NCBI GenBank assembly: GCA_028280485.1
Contig: JANQLS010000071.1
Span: 1-64,000, forward strand
Origin: Planctomycetota bacterium
GTDB lineage: Bacteria > Planctomycetota > UBA8108 > JACQVS01
Direction: 5' to 3'
Length of the DNA stretch: 64,000 bases
Below the pieces are notes generated by a model. It searched no databases. It saw only the letters and a list, made by a program, of their open reading frames with translations, and was not told where the DNA came from. A program made the position numbers and the translations under genes. Below, piece after piece: positions 1 to 9,006 of this stretch; positions within the stretch are counted from its first letter, which is position 1; every line of letters begins with the position of its first letter.

Positions 1-3000
1 TAATGCCCCAGAGTGACCCAAAAAGAGGTAAGTTAATAACCAAACAGAGTCGCTAATATCTAATACTCCGTCTTGATTGGCGTCACCTGGTATTTGGAGC
101 CCTCCTTCACATTCATCGAGGATTCCATTTTGATCTTTATCGCTTTCAATTCCTAAATTTTCGATATCACAGCTGTCTGGTATTCCATTTAAATTACAGT
201 CCTCTACGGATCCCTCTTTAATTTCACAACGATCTAAGATTCCATTTTCATTGCAATCAGAATCAAGCCCAAATTCTATTTCGTAAGTATCGGGAAATCC
301 ATCTTCATCACAATCTTCCTGACAACGATCGAGCACTCCATTGCTATCGAGATCAGATTCAATGCCTTCAATGATTAGATCACAAGTATCAGGTTTTTGA
401 TTTAAGTCACAGTCAGTGACTAAGCCGGTCTCAATTTCATACGAATCGGGTAAGTTATTTTCATTACAATCAAGTTCACACGCATCTGGGATTCCATTTG
501 AGTTAATATCCGCAGATTCACCCATGGAAATTTGACAAGAATCTGGAATGCCATTTGAATCACAATCTTGATCAGTTCCATTAGAAATTTCATCTTCATC
601 CGAAACGCCATCTTCATCACAATCAGGAACACATGCATCTATGATGCCATCTTCATTAATATCAATAGATGAATCTAAAGCAATTTCACAAGAATCAACG
701 ATTCCATTTTCATTGCAATCAGGGGCGATTCCTTGTTGAATGGCAAAATCATCAGGGACTCCATCGTCATCACAATCATCTTCGCAGGCATCAGGGATTC
801 CGTTTTCATTGGCATCCTCAGAATGACCAGAAGCTAAATCACAACTATCTGGAACTCCATTACGGTTACAGTCGGAAGCCGTCGGGGTTGTTTCATTCAG
901 GTAATACGCCATTCGATCACGATCGTAAATGATGAGTTCAGGTAAACCATCCATCGTCATATCAGAAAACTCAATTCTTAATATAGATCGTAAACTAGAA
1001 ATGATTTTAGAATTGGAAAAACCCCCATTACCAGATCCACTAAATATCTGTATCTTTTCGGAATCCTTTAGGTAGACGGCAAGATCCTGTATGCCATCCC
1101 CACGAGTAGACCCAAGAACCGCGGAACCAACGCGAGATCCGAGATTTGTATTTTGTTGAATTTTAAATGTGTCATCGCCCTGATTGAGCAGGCTTACAAA
1201 TCTGGCAGAATGCTCGAATCTAAAATCTTTCAAAGCACTAATTGCAACTAAGTCTAATAATTCATCTTGATTTAAATGTGAAGCAAACAGGTGGGAGACA
1301 CTCTCAAATCCAAGATCAATGCTCATGGAAGGATCACCTAAAACGTCGAACAAGCCATCTTCACCCCCGGAAAATATTTTTAGCTCTGCGGTGTCAGTAT
1401 CGTACAGCGCAACATCATCTCGACCATCGCCGTCAAAATCTCCTACAGCCCTTCCAGCGGAATAAAATGGAAGCTCCTGTGTAATTGGGCCGGAGAATTT
1501 TCCAGTTCCAAGATTACGATACGTTTGAAATCTGTAGGGTCCAAGAAGGCTAAAGAGGTCGATATCACCATCTTGATCAACATTCCCTGTAAAAATTCCC
1601 CTAGAATCAAATTCCTGAGAAAAGAAATACGAATTTGTTTCTGGGTCAAAAAGATAAATCTTATTAAAACTCTCATCGGGATAACCCGTAATGATATCCC
1701 GCAGCCCATCACCATTGAGATCGATTAAATAAGGATTTTTAAACTCAACCCCCATAGTATCCATACGTTCATTGACAAATACAGGACCATTAGGACCCTG
1801 ATAAAGGTCGTACTCTGCCAGAAGGTTGTATCGATCCTCACCCTCAACGGCGACAATAAGTTTTACTTTTTGATCTTCGTCATCGGAGCTTGGCTGAATC
1901 ACTGCTCCAGCTTCATTAAACTCTGTAGGAAAAAAGCTCCCTGGGACAACTGCTGTTCCGAAGGTTCCGTTTTCAAATCCTTTGATTACTGCGAGACTTT
2001 CGGTGTTCCCATCTCTTAAAAGAACATCTTTAACACCATCACCATTATCATCTATAAACGGAAAGAGAGACAACCCTCCTAAGTAATAGATATTCTTCTC
2101 ATAAAATTTCCCAGTTCCGTCGCCTTCTAAAACTGAAAAGGTATTGTTGTTATTTGTAATGATGTCTAAGTGACCATCTCCATTAACATCATAGATCTGA
2201 TGAGCTTCTCGAGAATTTGCTGTTCTCGATTGAATCATGGTTTCAAAAAAACCATTGGGACTCCCCAACAGAGTTGTGGTAGTTCTCGAGGGAAAGACCA
2301 CATCATCTAAACCGTCACTATTTACATCAGCAGTGAGAATACCATCATAACCAAGTATGGAGTTAACAAAAGGACCTTCGACAAAGCCCCCATCTTCAGT
2401 GGCTAAAAATGAACGTAATCGTGATTCGGATCTATAATGAGCTAAGATGTCATCCAGGCCGTCTTGATTCCAATCTCCGATTGTAAACTCATCGGGATAA
2501 TCAGGAATTTCAAATTCACTTCCAAGTTCCGGCGAGCCATTTGAAAAATTTAAAATTTGAAAGAAGTAACGTTCAACTCGTATTCCCGGCGGAAAGACAA
2601 TTTCTTGTGTACGATTTTGAAATAGAACTTCATCTAATCCATCCCCGTCAAAATCACCAGTTTTTGCCCATCGAAGTAAGCCCTCAGGAATTGGAATAGA
2701 ATCGGACTCACTAAACTCTCCTTCCCCATCGTTTAAAAGTGTTAAGTACTCATTATCAGGATTGGAAACTAAGATATCGACATCTCCATCTCCATCTACA
2801 TCGAGTGCTGCCCAAACATAATAAAGCTTAGAGAACGGCCCTACGACCTCGAAGTTATTCCTTCCGGCGTAACGAATCCAAAATGATTGAGCAGTTGTTC
2901 GATTAAAAAGTAAATCTTCTTCTCCATCACCATTAAAATCAGCGTACAAATACTTTGATTGATAATTTAAACCTTCCCTAATTACCCTCATAGAATTCAT

Positions 3001-4515
3001 CTTAAATGCATTTCGCTCATTTTCTGTTGGCACTTCACAACTATCAGGAACACCATTTGAGTTACAATCTGAGACTCTTCCCTCAGAGATTGCTGCAAGG
3101 TCGTCGAAACCATCAAGGTCACAATCTGTAAACCGGTGTGTTGTATCTTGTTCACATGCATCTATTCTAAAATTCTTATCCACATCAACATATTTGTCTG
3201 TTTCGAATTCACAACGATCTAAAAGTTGGTTTAAATTACAATCGGTCTCCTCAATAGCTTGTTCCGAATAGTTGAGTGTGCTGAGACTTAATGGACCAAA
3301 ATTTATTTTGTTCATAATGACGAGCTCTAGAAGAGGATCATCATCTAATTGTGTAGTGAACATTCCGCGATTGTGAAGAAGACTAGAAAGGCTAGGTTCT
3401 GTCGGCTTAAAATCCAATCCACCAATCGATTGATAAATAACCAGTGAATGCGATACCGCGAATGCGAACAGCCCAAATTCCATAATCCCATCAGCATCAA
3501 GATCTAGTGGGTAGAGAGTTCCATCGTGATATAGATTTTCAATTTTCACGAAATCTTGAAAGGTTTTGTCCCCATTCCCAATCGCAATTATGGCCCCTTC
3601 TATATGACCAGAAGCTAAAAAGTCGAGAGTTCCATCTCCGGTGTAATCAGCTAAGCTAAGCGTATTTAAACCATCGGGAAGAGCGAGGCTCCCAATTTCG
3701 ACAAAAGTTTGAGCTTCAACATGATGATAAATTTTTAACAATTTTGATGTGCCGCTAAATGTAAGTGCTTCAGCTTTACCATCGCCATCAAGATCCCCTC
3801 CGAAAGCAGAGCCAACCCAAGGGGATTCTACGTCAGGAAGTTCAATCGGATCACCAAATCCACCCGCCAAATCATTAAGAAAGATTTTAGCAGTGTCGCT
3901 GAACTCATCGATAAGAAGAAAGTCGACACCCGTGTCTCCATTGAAATCTTGAGCAACCGAAAGCGTTGCTTGAAAATCAACCTCAAGTTCCTGATATTTC
4001 TGTACCTGACCCGTACCATCTCCGGTAATAAAATTCAAAAATCTATTTTGCCCAAGGCGATCACTCGTCACAATATCGAGGTGCTGGTCACCATTAAAAT
4101 CAAAAACTAAGATGGTATCGATATATGTTTCATAAGGTAAAGTCACTGAGTGAATAAAAGTTCCATCCGTCTGTCCGAGATATACACTCAACCCTCTATC
4201 TTCATTATTTCTAACCACTAAATCAGTGACACCATCACGGTTCATATCAGCCGGGGTTGGAATGTCGACATCTTCAACAATTCGAAAACCTATTGGTAAT
4301 TGTGAACTTAAAACTGTAGCTTCACAGCTATCTAAAATACCATCACTGTCGCAATCGAGCGTTTCATCTTCAGAAATCTCTACCGAATCTTCGACCCCAT
4401 TGTTGTTACAATCAGCAGCCAAAGAAAACTCACAAACGAAAATTGATTGAAAAATAATCAGTATAATAAATGTAAGTTGGTTCAAGAATCGCCCATGGAG
4501 CTTTGAAACTGCCAT
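1..4515 (-). CDS. Secreted FG-GAP/TSP3-like repeat protein with C-terminal dockerin-like domain (C-terminus cut by window edge)
   Basis: One frame stays open from an ATG at 4513-4515 down to base 1, 1505 codons with no stop, so the end lies outside the window. An AAGGG-type ribosome site precedes the ATG. The N-terminus (about 30 residues, hydrophobic, ending FSLAA) is a signal peptide, followed by DCNNNGVEDS. Most of the length is VCBS/FG-GAP-like repeats (D.NGDG..D.....), the blades of a Ca-binding beta-propeller. From about residue 1210 to 1470 there are some 15 short acidic repeats of the DCN.NG.PDSCE type. The last visible residues (GDANQDGVLDISDSVWLLTYLFLG) match the first half of the dockerin-like domain carried by its neighbours. 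The next gene on this strand is a paralogue. Extracellular or surface role inferred; ligand unknown. Confidence 0.9.
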   Translation of the reverse strand, partial: MAVSKLHGRFLNQLTFIILIIFQSIFVCEFSLAADCNNNGVEDSVEISEDETLDCDSDGILDSCEATVLSSQLPIGFRIVEDVDIPTPADMNRDGVTDLVVRNNEDRGLSVYLGQTDGTFIHSVTLPYETYIDTILVFDFNGDQHLDIVTSDRLGQNRFLNFITGDGTGQVQKYQELEVDFQATLSVAQDFNGDTGVDFLLIDEFSDTAKIFLNDLAGGFGDPIELPDVESPWVGSAFGGDLDGDGKAEALTFSGTSKLLKIYHHVEAQTFVEIGSLALPDGLNTLSLADYTGDGTLDFLASGHIEGAIIAIGNGDKTFQDFVKIENLYHDGTLYPLDLDADGIMEFGLFAFAVSHSLVIYQSIGGLDFKPTEPSLSSLLHNRGMFTTQLDDDPLLELVIMNKINFGPLSLSTLNYSEQAIEETDCNLNQLLDRCEFETDKYVDVDKNFRIDACEQDTTHRFTDCDLDGFDDLAAISEGRVSDCNSNGVPDSCEVPTENERNAFKMNSMRVIREGLNYQSKYLYADFNGDGEEDLLFNRTTAQSFWIRYAGRNNFEVVGPFSKLYYVWAALDVDGDGDVDILVSNPDNEYLTLLNDGEGEFSESDSIPIPEGLLRWAKTGDFDGDGLDEVLFQNRTQEIVFPPGIRVERYFFQILNFSNGSPELGSEFEIPDYPDEFTIGDWNQDGLDDILAHYRSESRLRSFLATEDGGFVEGPFVNSILGYDGILTADVNSDGLDDVVFPSRTTTTLLGSPNGFFETMIQSRTANSREAHQIYDVNGDGHLDIITNNNNTFSVLEGDGTGKFYEKNIYYLGGLSLFPFIDDNGDGVKDVLLRDGNTESLAVIKGFENGTFGTAVVPGSFFPTEFNEAGAVIQPSSDDEDQKVKLIVAVEGEDRYNLLAEYDLYQGPNGPVFVNERMDTMGVEFKNPYLIDLNGDGLRDIITGYPDESFNKIYLFDPETNSYFFSQEFDSRGIFTGNVDQDGDIDLFSLLGPYRFQTYRNLGTGKFSGPITQELPFYSAGRAVGDFDGDGRDDVALYDTDTAELKIFSGGEDGLFDVLGDPSMSIDLGFESVSHLFASHLNQDELLDLVAISALKDFRFEHSARFVSLLNQGDDTFKIQQNTNLGSRVGSAVLGSTRGDGIQDLAVYLKDSEKIQIFSGSGNGGFSNSKIISSLRSILRIEFSDMTMDGLPELIIYDRDRMAYYLNETTPTASDCNRNGVPDSCDLASGHSEDANENGIPDACEDDCDDDGVPDDFAIQQGIAPDCNENGIVDSCEIALDSSIDINEDGIIDACVPDCDEDGVSDEDEISNGTDQDCDSNGIPDSCQISMGESADINSNGIPDACELDCNENNLPDSYEIETGLVTDCDLNQKPDTCDLIIEGIESDLDSNGVLDRCQEDCDEDGFPDTYEIEFGLDSDCNENGILDRCEIKEGSVEDCNLNGIPDSCDIENLGIESDKDQNGILDECEGGLQIPGDANQDGVLDISDSVWLLTYLFLGHSGAL
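105..880 (-). repeat. Tandem Asp/Asn-Cys repeats (about 15 copies, TSP3-like) inside the first gene
   Basis: About 15 consecutive modules of 12 core residues plus a short linker, core pattern DCNxNGxPDSCE, occur at the C-terminal side of the first coding region. Spacing at DNA level is roughly 36-75 bases, and the coding strand repeats words equivalent to GATTGT..AATGGAAT.CC.GA. The Asp/Asn positions resemble thrombospondin type-3 calcium-binding repeats. Similar but shorter runs occur in the paralogue around 4870-5175 and 7320-7430. Confidence 0.75.
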
Positions 4516-4584
4516 TTTCCGCCCTTTCAATTTTTTATCTTCCAGAGAGCTTCAATTAGTTAAATTATCTGTAATAACTATTTT

Positions 4585-7524
4585 TTAGGGACAACCGTAG
4601 ACCTCAACACAAGCAGTCTGCTCAGAACCTGCTACAGAATAAATGTGAGGCGCCGTGCCTAAGAACAAATAAGTTAGTAGACTCACTGGATCGGAAATAT
4701 CAAACACACCATCGCCTTGCCAATCCAACAGAAACAAATTTGCGAAGTGATCTTCTTCACCGGGTTTGCAGGGAAGCTCAATCCCTCCACCGATAAAGAG
4801 ATACCTTAGTTCCAATATAGCGTCCGTTAAATTCAAGCTCGAATCCAAATTGAAATCACCAGGTATCCGACAGGAACTTTCTTCACAATCGTCGGGAGTT
4901 CCATCCCTGTTACGGTCTTCTAAATCACCGTTTTGAATGTCGCAAGCATCATAAACCCCATTGCGATTACAGTCTCGGAGAGACTCACAACCATCTGGAA
5001 TTCCATTGGCATTACAATCAGAATCTAAACCACTTGAAATCGCCTCAGAATCAAAGATTCCGTCTTCATCACAATCACTTTGGCAATCATCTAAAGCTCC
5101 ATCCCCATTCACATCGGTAACTCCGGAAAGCTCACATTCATCAGGAATTCCATTTTGATTACAATCAACATCGAACCGGAATTCAGTAGAAATAATAGTT
5201 TCTATTATTCCTCCTCGATTATTGATGAACAAAGTTGAGTGTATAGATTGATTTTCATTTTCAAACGTTGGTCCCTCAAATGAATTCCCAGGTACAAATC
5301 CAATACCCTTTTTAAAAAGTTTAGCGCTATCACTCAGGGGATTCAGAACTCCATACAGTGAAGGAGTTCCCGCAGGAATCACCAATAGATCTCTTTGACT
5401 ATTATTATCTAGCTGGGAGGAGACAACCTGCCCATTTAATTTCCAGACCCCATCAGGAACTTCTATAGGATACTGCACTGAACTTTCAAATGTCCCGCCC
5501 TCTTTTCCTTGAGCAACGATCCACATCGAGGGAAATCCAATAAGGAAGGCTAAATCTTTAAATCCATCTTGGTTGAGATCCTCACACAAAATATTGTAAG
5601 GAGCTCGAGAGACCGGAATAGATTGTACTTCTGTAAAACCACCAGCAGATTGCTGATGAAGTATAAAGACTAAATTTCTTTCATAATCAGAAATGACAAG
5701 ATCTATTCGAGCATCGGAATTTAACTCAACGGCTATTATCTCCCGAGCATGAATTTCCTCGTATGTTCGTTGCCCACGAAATCCTTTATCACCATCTCCG
5801 TTGAGAATCACCACTCCTGCAACTCCACCGATTGCGAGGTCTAAATGCTCATCATCATTAAAATGCCCAAAAACTCCTGGTCCATCATCTTCAAGCCGGT
5901 AATTACTTTGCCGGAGATGACTGTAATCATTTAGTTCATTACTTATATAAAGAGAAGGCAACCCTTCTTCTTCAAGATATGCAAAATCGATATATTCATC
6001 TTGATTAAAGTAGCCAGAGATCAGCCGCCCCCTACGCCAATCTTCAACTACAATGACTGATTTTTCTAAGTGATTTATCGTTTCCGTGTAGGGTGAAGAA
6101 CCTTCGTAGATGAAATCAACATGAGTATCCCTATCCCGAATGATAACGGCAATATGATCCAAATCACCATCGTCATCGAGATCCACTCGCAAGCCACTCA
6201 AAACCTCTTCACCAACAAACTTCGCGGGGACTTTAGAAATTCTATCCGTGGATCCACTAGGAAAGAATGCAATATTAGCCTGACCAATTGCAAAGGCAGC
6301 GAGGTCTTTACTGCCGTCCCCATCTAAGTCACCCAGTCGAATTCGAGGTAATGTGCCTCCACCAGAATCGGCCCCACGGCTTAGCAACCAAGAGTCGGGT
6401 ACGTTTTTATTTGAAGGAGAATAATGAATCGTAGCGCCTGAAACACTCTGAGCAAAGATATCAGCTAAACCATCATTATTAAAGTCGTGGCAAGCCAAAC
6501 CGTAAACATGATCATTGGGCGCAGGTACTTTAATGATATCTGAAATAGAGTAATTAGAATCTCTCCGCCCTGGAACTACAGCGAAATGTCGATCAAGGGA
6601 ATCGCCTGATGGACCAAATATGAAATCATCGAAACCATCTCCATTATAATCTCCTGCAGCAATCATCGATGTATTCAGCCTGTAATTACGAAATACGAGT
6701 GTAGCGGCTCGAAAAAACTTTAAGTTCTCAGTACTACCGATGACGGCTAACTCATCCCGACCTTCATCGATCATCCCAAAATCAAGAAAGCCATCTCCGT
6801 TAAAATCACCTTGAGCCCATGAATCCCAGAAGGAGAATTGATTAAAATCTTCAACAGTAAACGAGCTTTGTTCAAAATCCTTTATAAGTTTATAACTATC
6901 TCTTCCCCGGCGAGCGATCGCGATAAGTTCAGGATTTCCATTTTGATCAAAATCATGTGCAATTAAATCATCGACCCAAATTCCCGAGTCTTCGATAGGG
7001 CCAAGTTCAAATTCACCGTCCGGCTTCCCCCATAGAACTCGAATCGTTGCTCCTCGATTTTCAGTCTCTCTGATTGCCACAACAAGGTCTGAAAAATCAT
7101 CATCGTTTAAATGAACAAATTTTAAGGCAGACAGTATTCCACTGAGTTCGATCTCATTCTCGAGAACGATTTCATTATCAGCGCTTAGTGAATAAAGTTG
7201 TAAGAAGCGTCGACTGTCAAAAATAACTGCAACCCTGCCCATCCCATCGGCATGCTCATCCTCTACATCAAAAGAAATTGGCTGAAATTCCATTTTGATA
7301 GAAGTGAGATGATTGACCGTAAATTCAACTTCAGTCTCACAGCTATCTAACTTGCCATTTTGGTTGCAGTCGAATTCGATCCCATCGGCCAATTCGATTT
7401 CATCTTCCACGCCATTCTGATTACAATCCTCTGCATAAATTAAGCTTATTGGTTCAACTATAGTTGAGAGAGGAATGAGTAGCGCCAGTAAAAGCCTGGT
7501 TAAAAAGTACTGCCCATACGCCAT
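4585..7524 (-). CDS. Secreted FG-GAP repeat protein with TSP3-like repeats and dockerin-like C-terminus
   Basis: A paralogue of the preceding large gene, 60-70 bases upstream on the same strand. I place the start at the ATG whose last base is 7524 (MAYGQYFLTRLLLALLIPLS...), which gives a clean signal peptide cleaved before EDCNQNG. The frame is also open from a TTG at 7558-7560, 12 codons further up, with no better ribosome site. After one or two DCNQNG modules come many FG-GAP-like blades (FNGDGFLDF, DLDGDGSKDLA, DLNQDGFKDLA). These are followed by DCNQNGIPDECE-type repeats and a dockerin-like pair (PGDFNLDSSLNLTDA and GDGVFDISDPVSLLTYLFLG), ending in a short tail with two Cys. Probably a calcium-stabilised extracellular protein; binding partner unknown. 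Confidence 0.9.
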   Translation of the reverse strand: MAYGQYFLTRLLLALLIPLSTIVEPISLIYAEDCNQNGVEDEIELADGIEFDCNQNGKLDSCETEVEFTVNHLTSIKMEFQPISFDVEDEHADGMGRVAVIFDSRRFLQLYSLSADNEIVLENEIELSGILSALKFVHLNDDDFSDLVVAIRETENRGATIRVLWGKPDGEFELGPIEDSGIWVDDLIAHDFDQNGNPELIAIARRGRDSYKLIKDFEQSSFTVEDFNQFSFWDSWAQGDFNGDGFLDFGMIDEGRDELAVIGSTENLKFFRAATLVFRNYRLNTSMIAAGDYNGDGFDDFIFGPSGDSLDRHFAVVPGRRDSNYSISDIIKVPAPNDHVYGLACHDFNNDGLADIFAQSVSGATIHYSPSNKNVPDSWLLSRGADSGGGTLPRIRLGDLDGDGSKDLAAFAIGQANIAFFPSGSTDRISKVPAKFVGEEVLSGLRVDLDDDGDLDHIAVIIRDRDTHVDFIYEGSSPYTETINHLEKSVIVVEDWRRGRLISGYFNQDEYIDFAYLEEEGLPSLYISNELNDYSHLRQSNYRLEDDGPGVFGHFNDDEHLDLAIGGVAGVVILNGDGDKGFRGQRTYEEIHAREIIAVELNSDARIDLVISDYERNLVFILHQQSAGGFTEVQSIPVSRAPYNILCEDLNQDGFKDLAFLIGFPSMWIVAQGKEGGTFESSVQYPIEVPDGVWKLNGQVVSSQLDNNSQRDLLVIPAGTPSLYGVLNPLSDSAKLFKKGIGFVPGNSFEGPTFENENQSIHSTLFINNRGGIIETIISTEFRFDVDCNQNGIPDECELSGVTDVNGDGALDDCQSDCDEDGIFDSEAISSGLDSDCNANGIPDGCESLRDCNRNGVYDACDIQNGDLEDRNRDGTPDDCEESSCRIPGDFNLDSSLNLTDAILELRYLFIGGGIELPCKPGEEDHFANLFLLDWQGDGVFDISDPVSLLTYLFLGTAPHIYSVAGSEQTACVEVYGCP

Positions 7525-8133
7525 AGGATCTCTTCGAATTTTCAAAAGTACTGCTCCCAAAATAAAAAACTACCCATCAAGTTAGTATAAACATTCAATC
7601 TCTTTCATTAATTAATGAAATGTGATTTATTCATCCTAAGTCTATCGATAAATTTCTGATTACGGTAATTCTCTAAAACAATTTCAGTTTAACGACTATT
7701 AATTCGCTTGATTGAGTAAACAGAAATTAATCTGAGTTGATCTAAACTTACTCGTGAGCACGGGCACAAAAAGCTGATCTTTAGCAAATTTGAAGACCGC
7801 AACACCAAAAATACGTATAGATTTACTGAAAGGGTTGAAACGAATCCCAAAGAGGCTTGTTTCAAAAAACTAATTAACCCAGTTGAATCAAAGGGACTAA
7901 ATTGGAATTTATCAGAATCAACCGAGAATAGATTACATGCTAAACATCTTAAGTAGAAACTCACCCAACTTCAACATTGCATTGACATAGTAAATTATTT
8001 TAACGCTTAAAATTCAGTTACACCAAACGAGCATCCATAGTGAAAAGTATTCGATTGCGAGATTTTCTTCACTCAAGAAAGATCAACTCAACAAAAGTAA
8101 AATCCCCACCTCAAAGAATGAGAAAGCTGCTAT

Positions 8134-8172
8134 TGGTGAATTTAATCGGACTCCAACCGATAACCCGCTGGT
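8134..8172 (-). pseudogene. Degenerate 3' half of the CAT-anticodon tRNA
   Basis: Bases 8121-8172 align without a gap to 62141-62192 (42 of 52 identical by hand count). The alignment covers the 3' side of the anticodon arm, variable region, T arm, acceptor 3' strand and encoded CCA of the tRNA at 62154-62230. The core 8152-8172 is nearly identical. Weaker similarity continues through 8101-8120 into the region corresponding to the tRNA's terminator. The 5' half of the tRNA is absent, so this copy cannot make a tRNA. Both copies lie in the same orientation, 54,020 bases apart. Confidence 0.75.
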
Positions 8173-8357
8173 GGATGAACTAGAGGGGAGGTGTTCGAAA
8201 GATTAAGTTTGGCACTGATTTAGGTGAGAGTAAAAACATAAAGATCGAATGGATTTAGAATTATACTATCAATAATAATACTAAATTTACTTAACGCTTT
8301 GTATTAAGACTAACTGATCTCTAATTCAAGTTTATAAGTTAACCCGACCCACCAATC

Positions 8358-8386
8358 CCCCCACTTAAATGTAATTTAGATGGGGG
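8358..8386. other. GC-rich hairpin in intergenic DNA
   Basis: CCCCC and GGGGG arms (8358-8362 and 8382-8386) are joined by a mostly paired AT stem closing on a 3-base loop (GTA). There is one mismatch and one wobble pair. It is preceded by GACCCACCAAT at 8346-8356, the same 11 bases that end the CAT tRNA. It could be a decayed tRNA end plus terminator on the plus strand. No T-run follows, so terminator function is doubtful. Confidence 0.35.
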
Positions 8387-9006
8387 CAGCATTCTTGGTC
8401 TTAGCCAATTATAAGAATTAAAGATGGAATCGATTAAAGAAGACATAGGGCTTCGATCCTTAAATGACATAACACCCACAATCATTGAATCCAGGAGCTC
8501 TCAAATGTGAGCTTTGACCTTTTGGTCGATGGCAGCGACTTTCATAGAAAGCAAAACCTGATCCAATCGACTCAAATTCTGCTCTGAATCAACTCTGAAG
8601 TATCATGTCGAGCCCCACAATGAATATGAAATGGAGAGAAAAATAAACGATTCAGCCTATATATAAGCATTTTTCAACAACCTCCCTTCAGAAGATTGCC
8701 CTGAAATCTATTTAATAAAATGAAACTCCGATCCGATGGACTTTCGCCTGAGGTAATCGAGATCTCAGTGAAACTCCTACTGCGAGTTCACTCGAGTCTG
8801 AGAAAAGGTAAAGCAAGCCTTACACCCCCTTCCGCTCACTAATATAAGCAGCTTTAAAATAGAGCCTTACGACTCTCACCAGACTTGGAACAAGCTTTGC
8901 TAATACAAAAACAGTTGGGATTGCATCTGGCGGATTGCAGTCATGTAACACCATCTGCCCTGAGGGATGAGCTCAGGCTTGGGTCTCGACCAGAGAGGAA
9001 AATCTC

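Larger units (their letters stand above)
7525..9006. other. Intergenic stretch without convincing genes
   Basis: About 1.5 kb between two divergent secreted-protein genes. The few short open frames have no ribosome site and no recognisable protein pattern. It holds a decayed tRNA 3' fragment (8134-8172) with remnants of the downstream terminator, and a GC-rich hairpin (8358-8386). The last 100 bases carry the ribosome site AGAGAGG for the gene at 9007. I see no other structure I can name. Confidence 0.6.

Noticed and set aside
7689..7964. Open frame of 91 codons on the minus strand
   Set aside because: No ribosome site, no signal or domain pattern, and it lies in AT-rich intergenic DNA.
8890..9006. 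Possible sigma-54 promoter (TGGCGGATTGC) before the dockerin gene
   Set aside because: The GG-to-GC spacing is 6 bases instead of the required 10.
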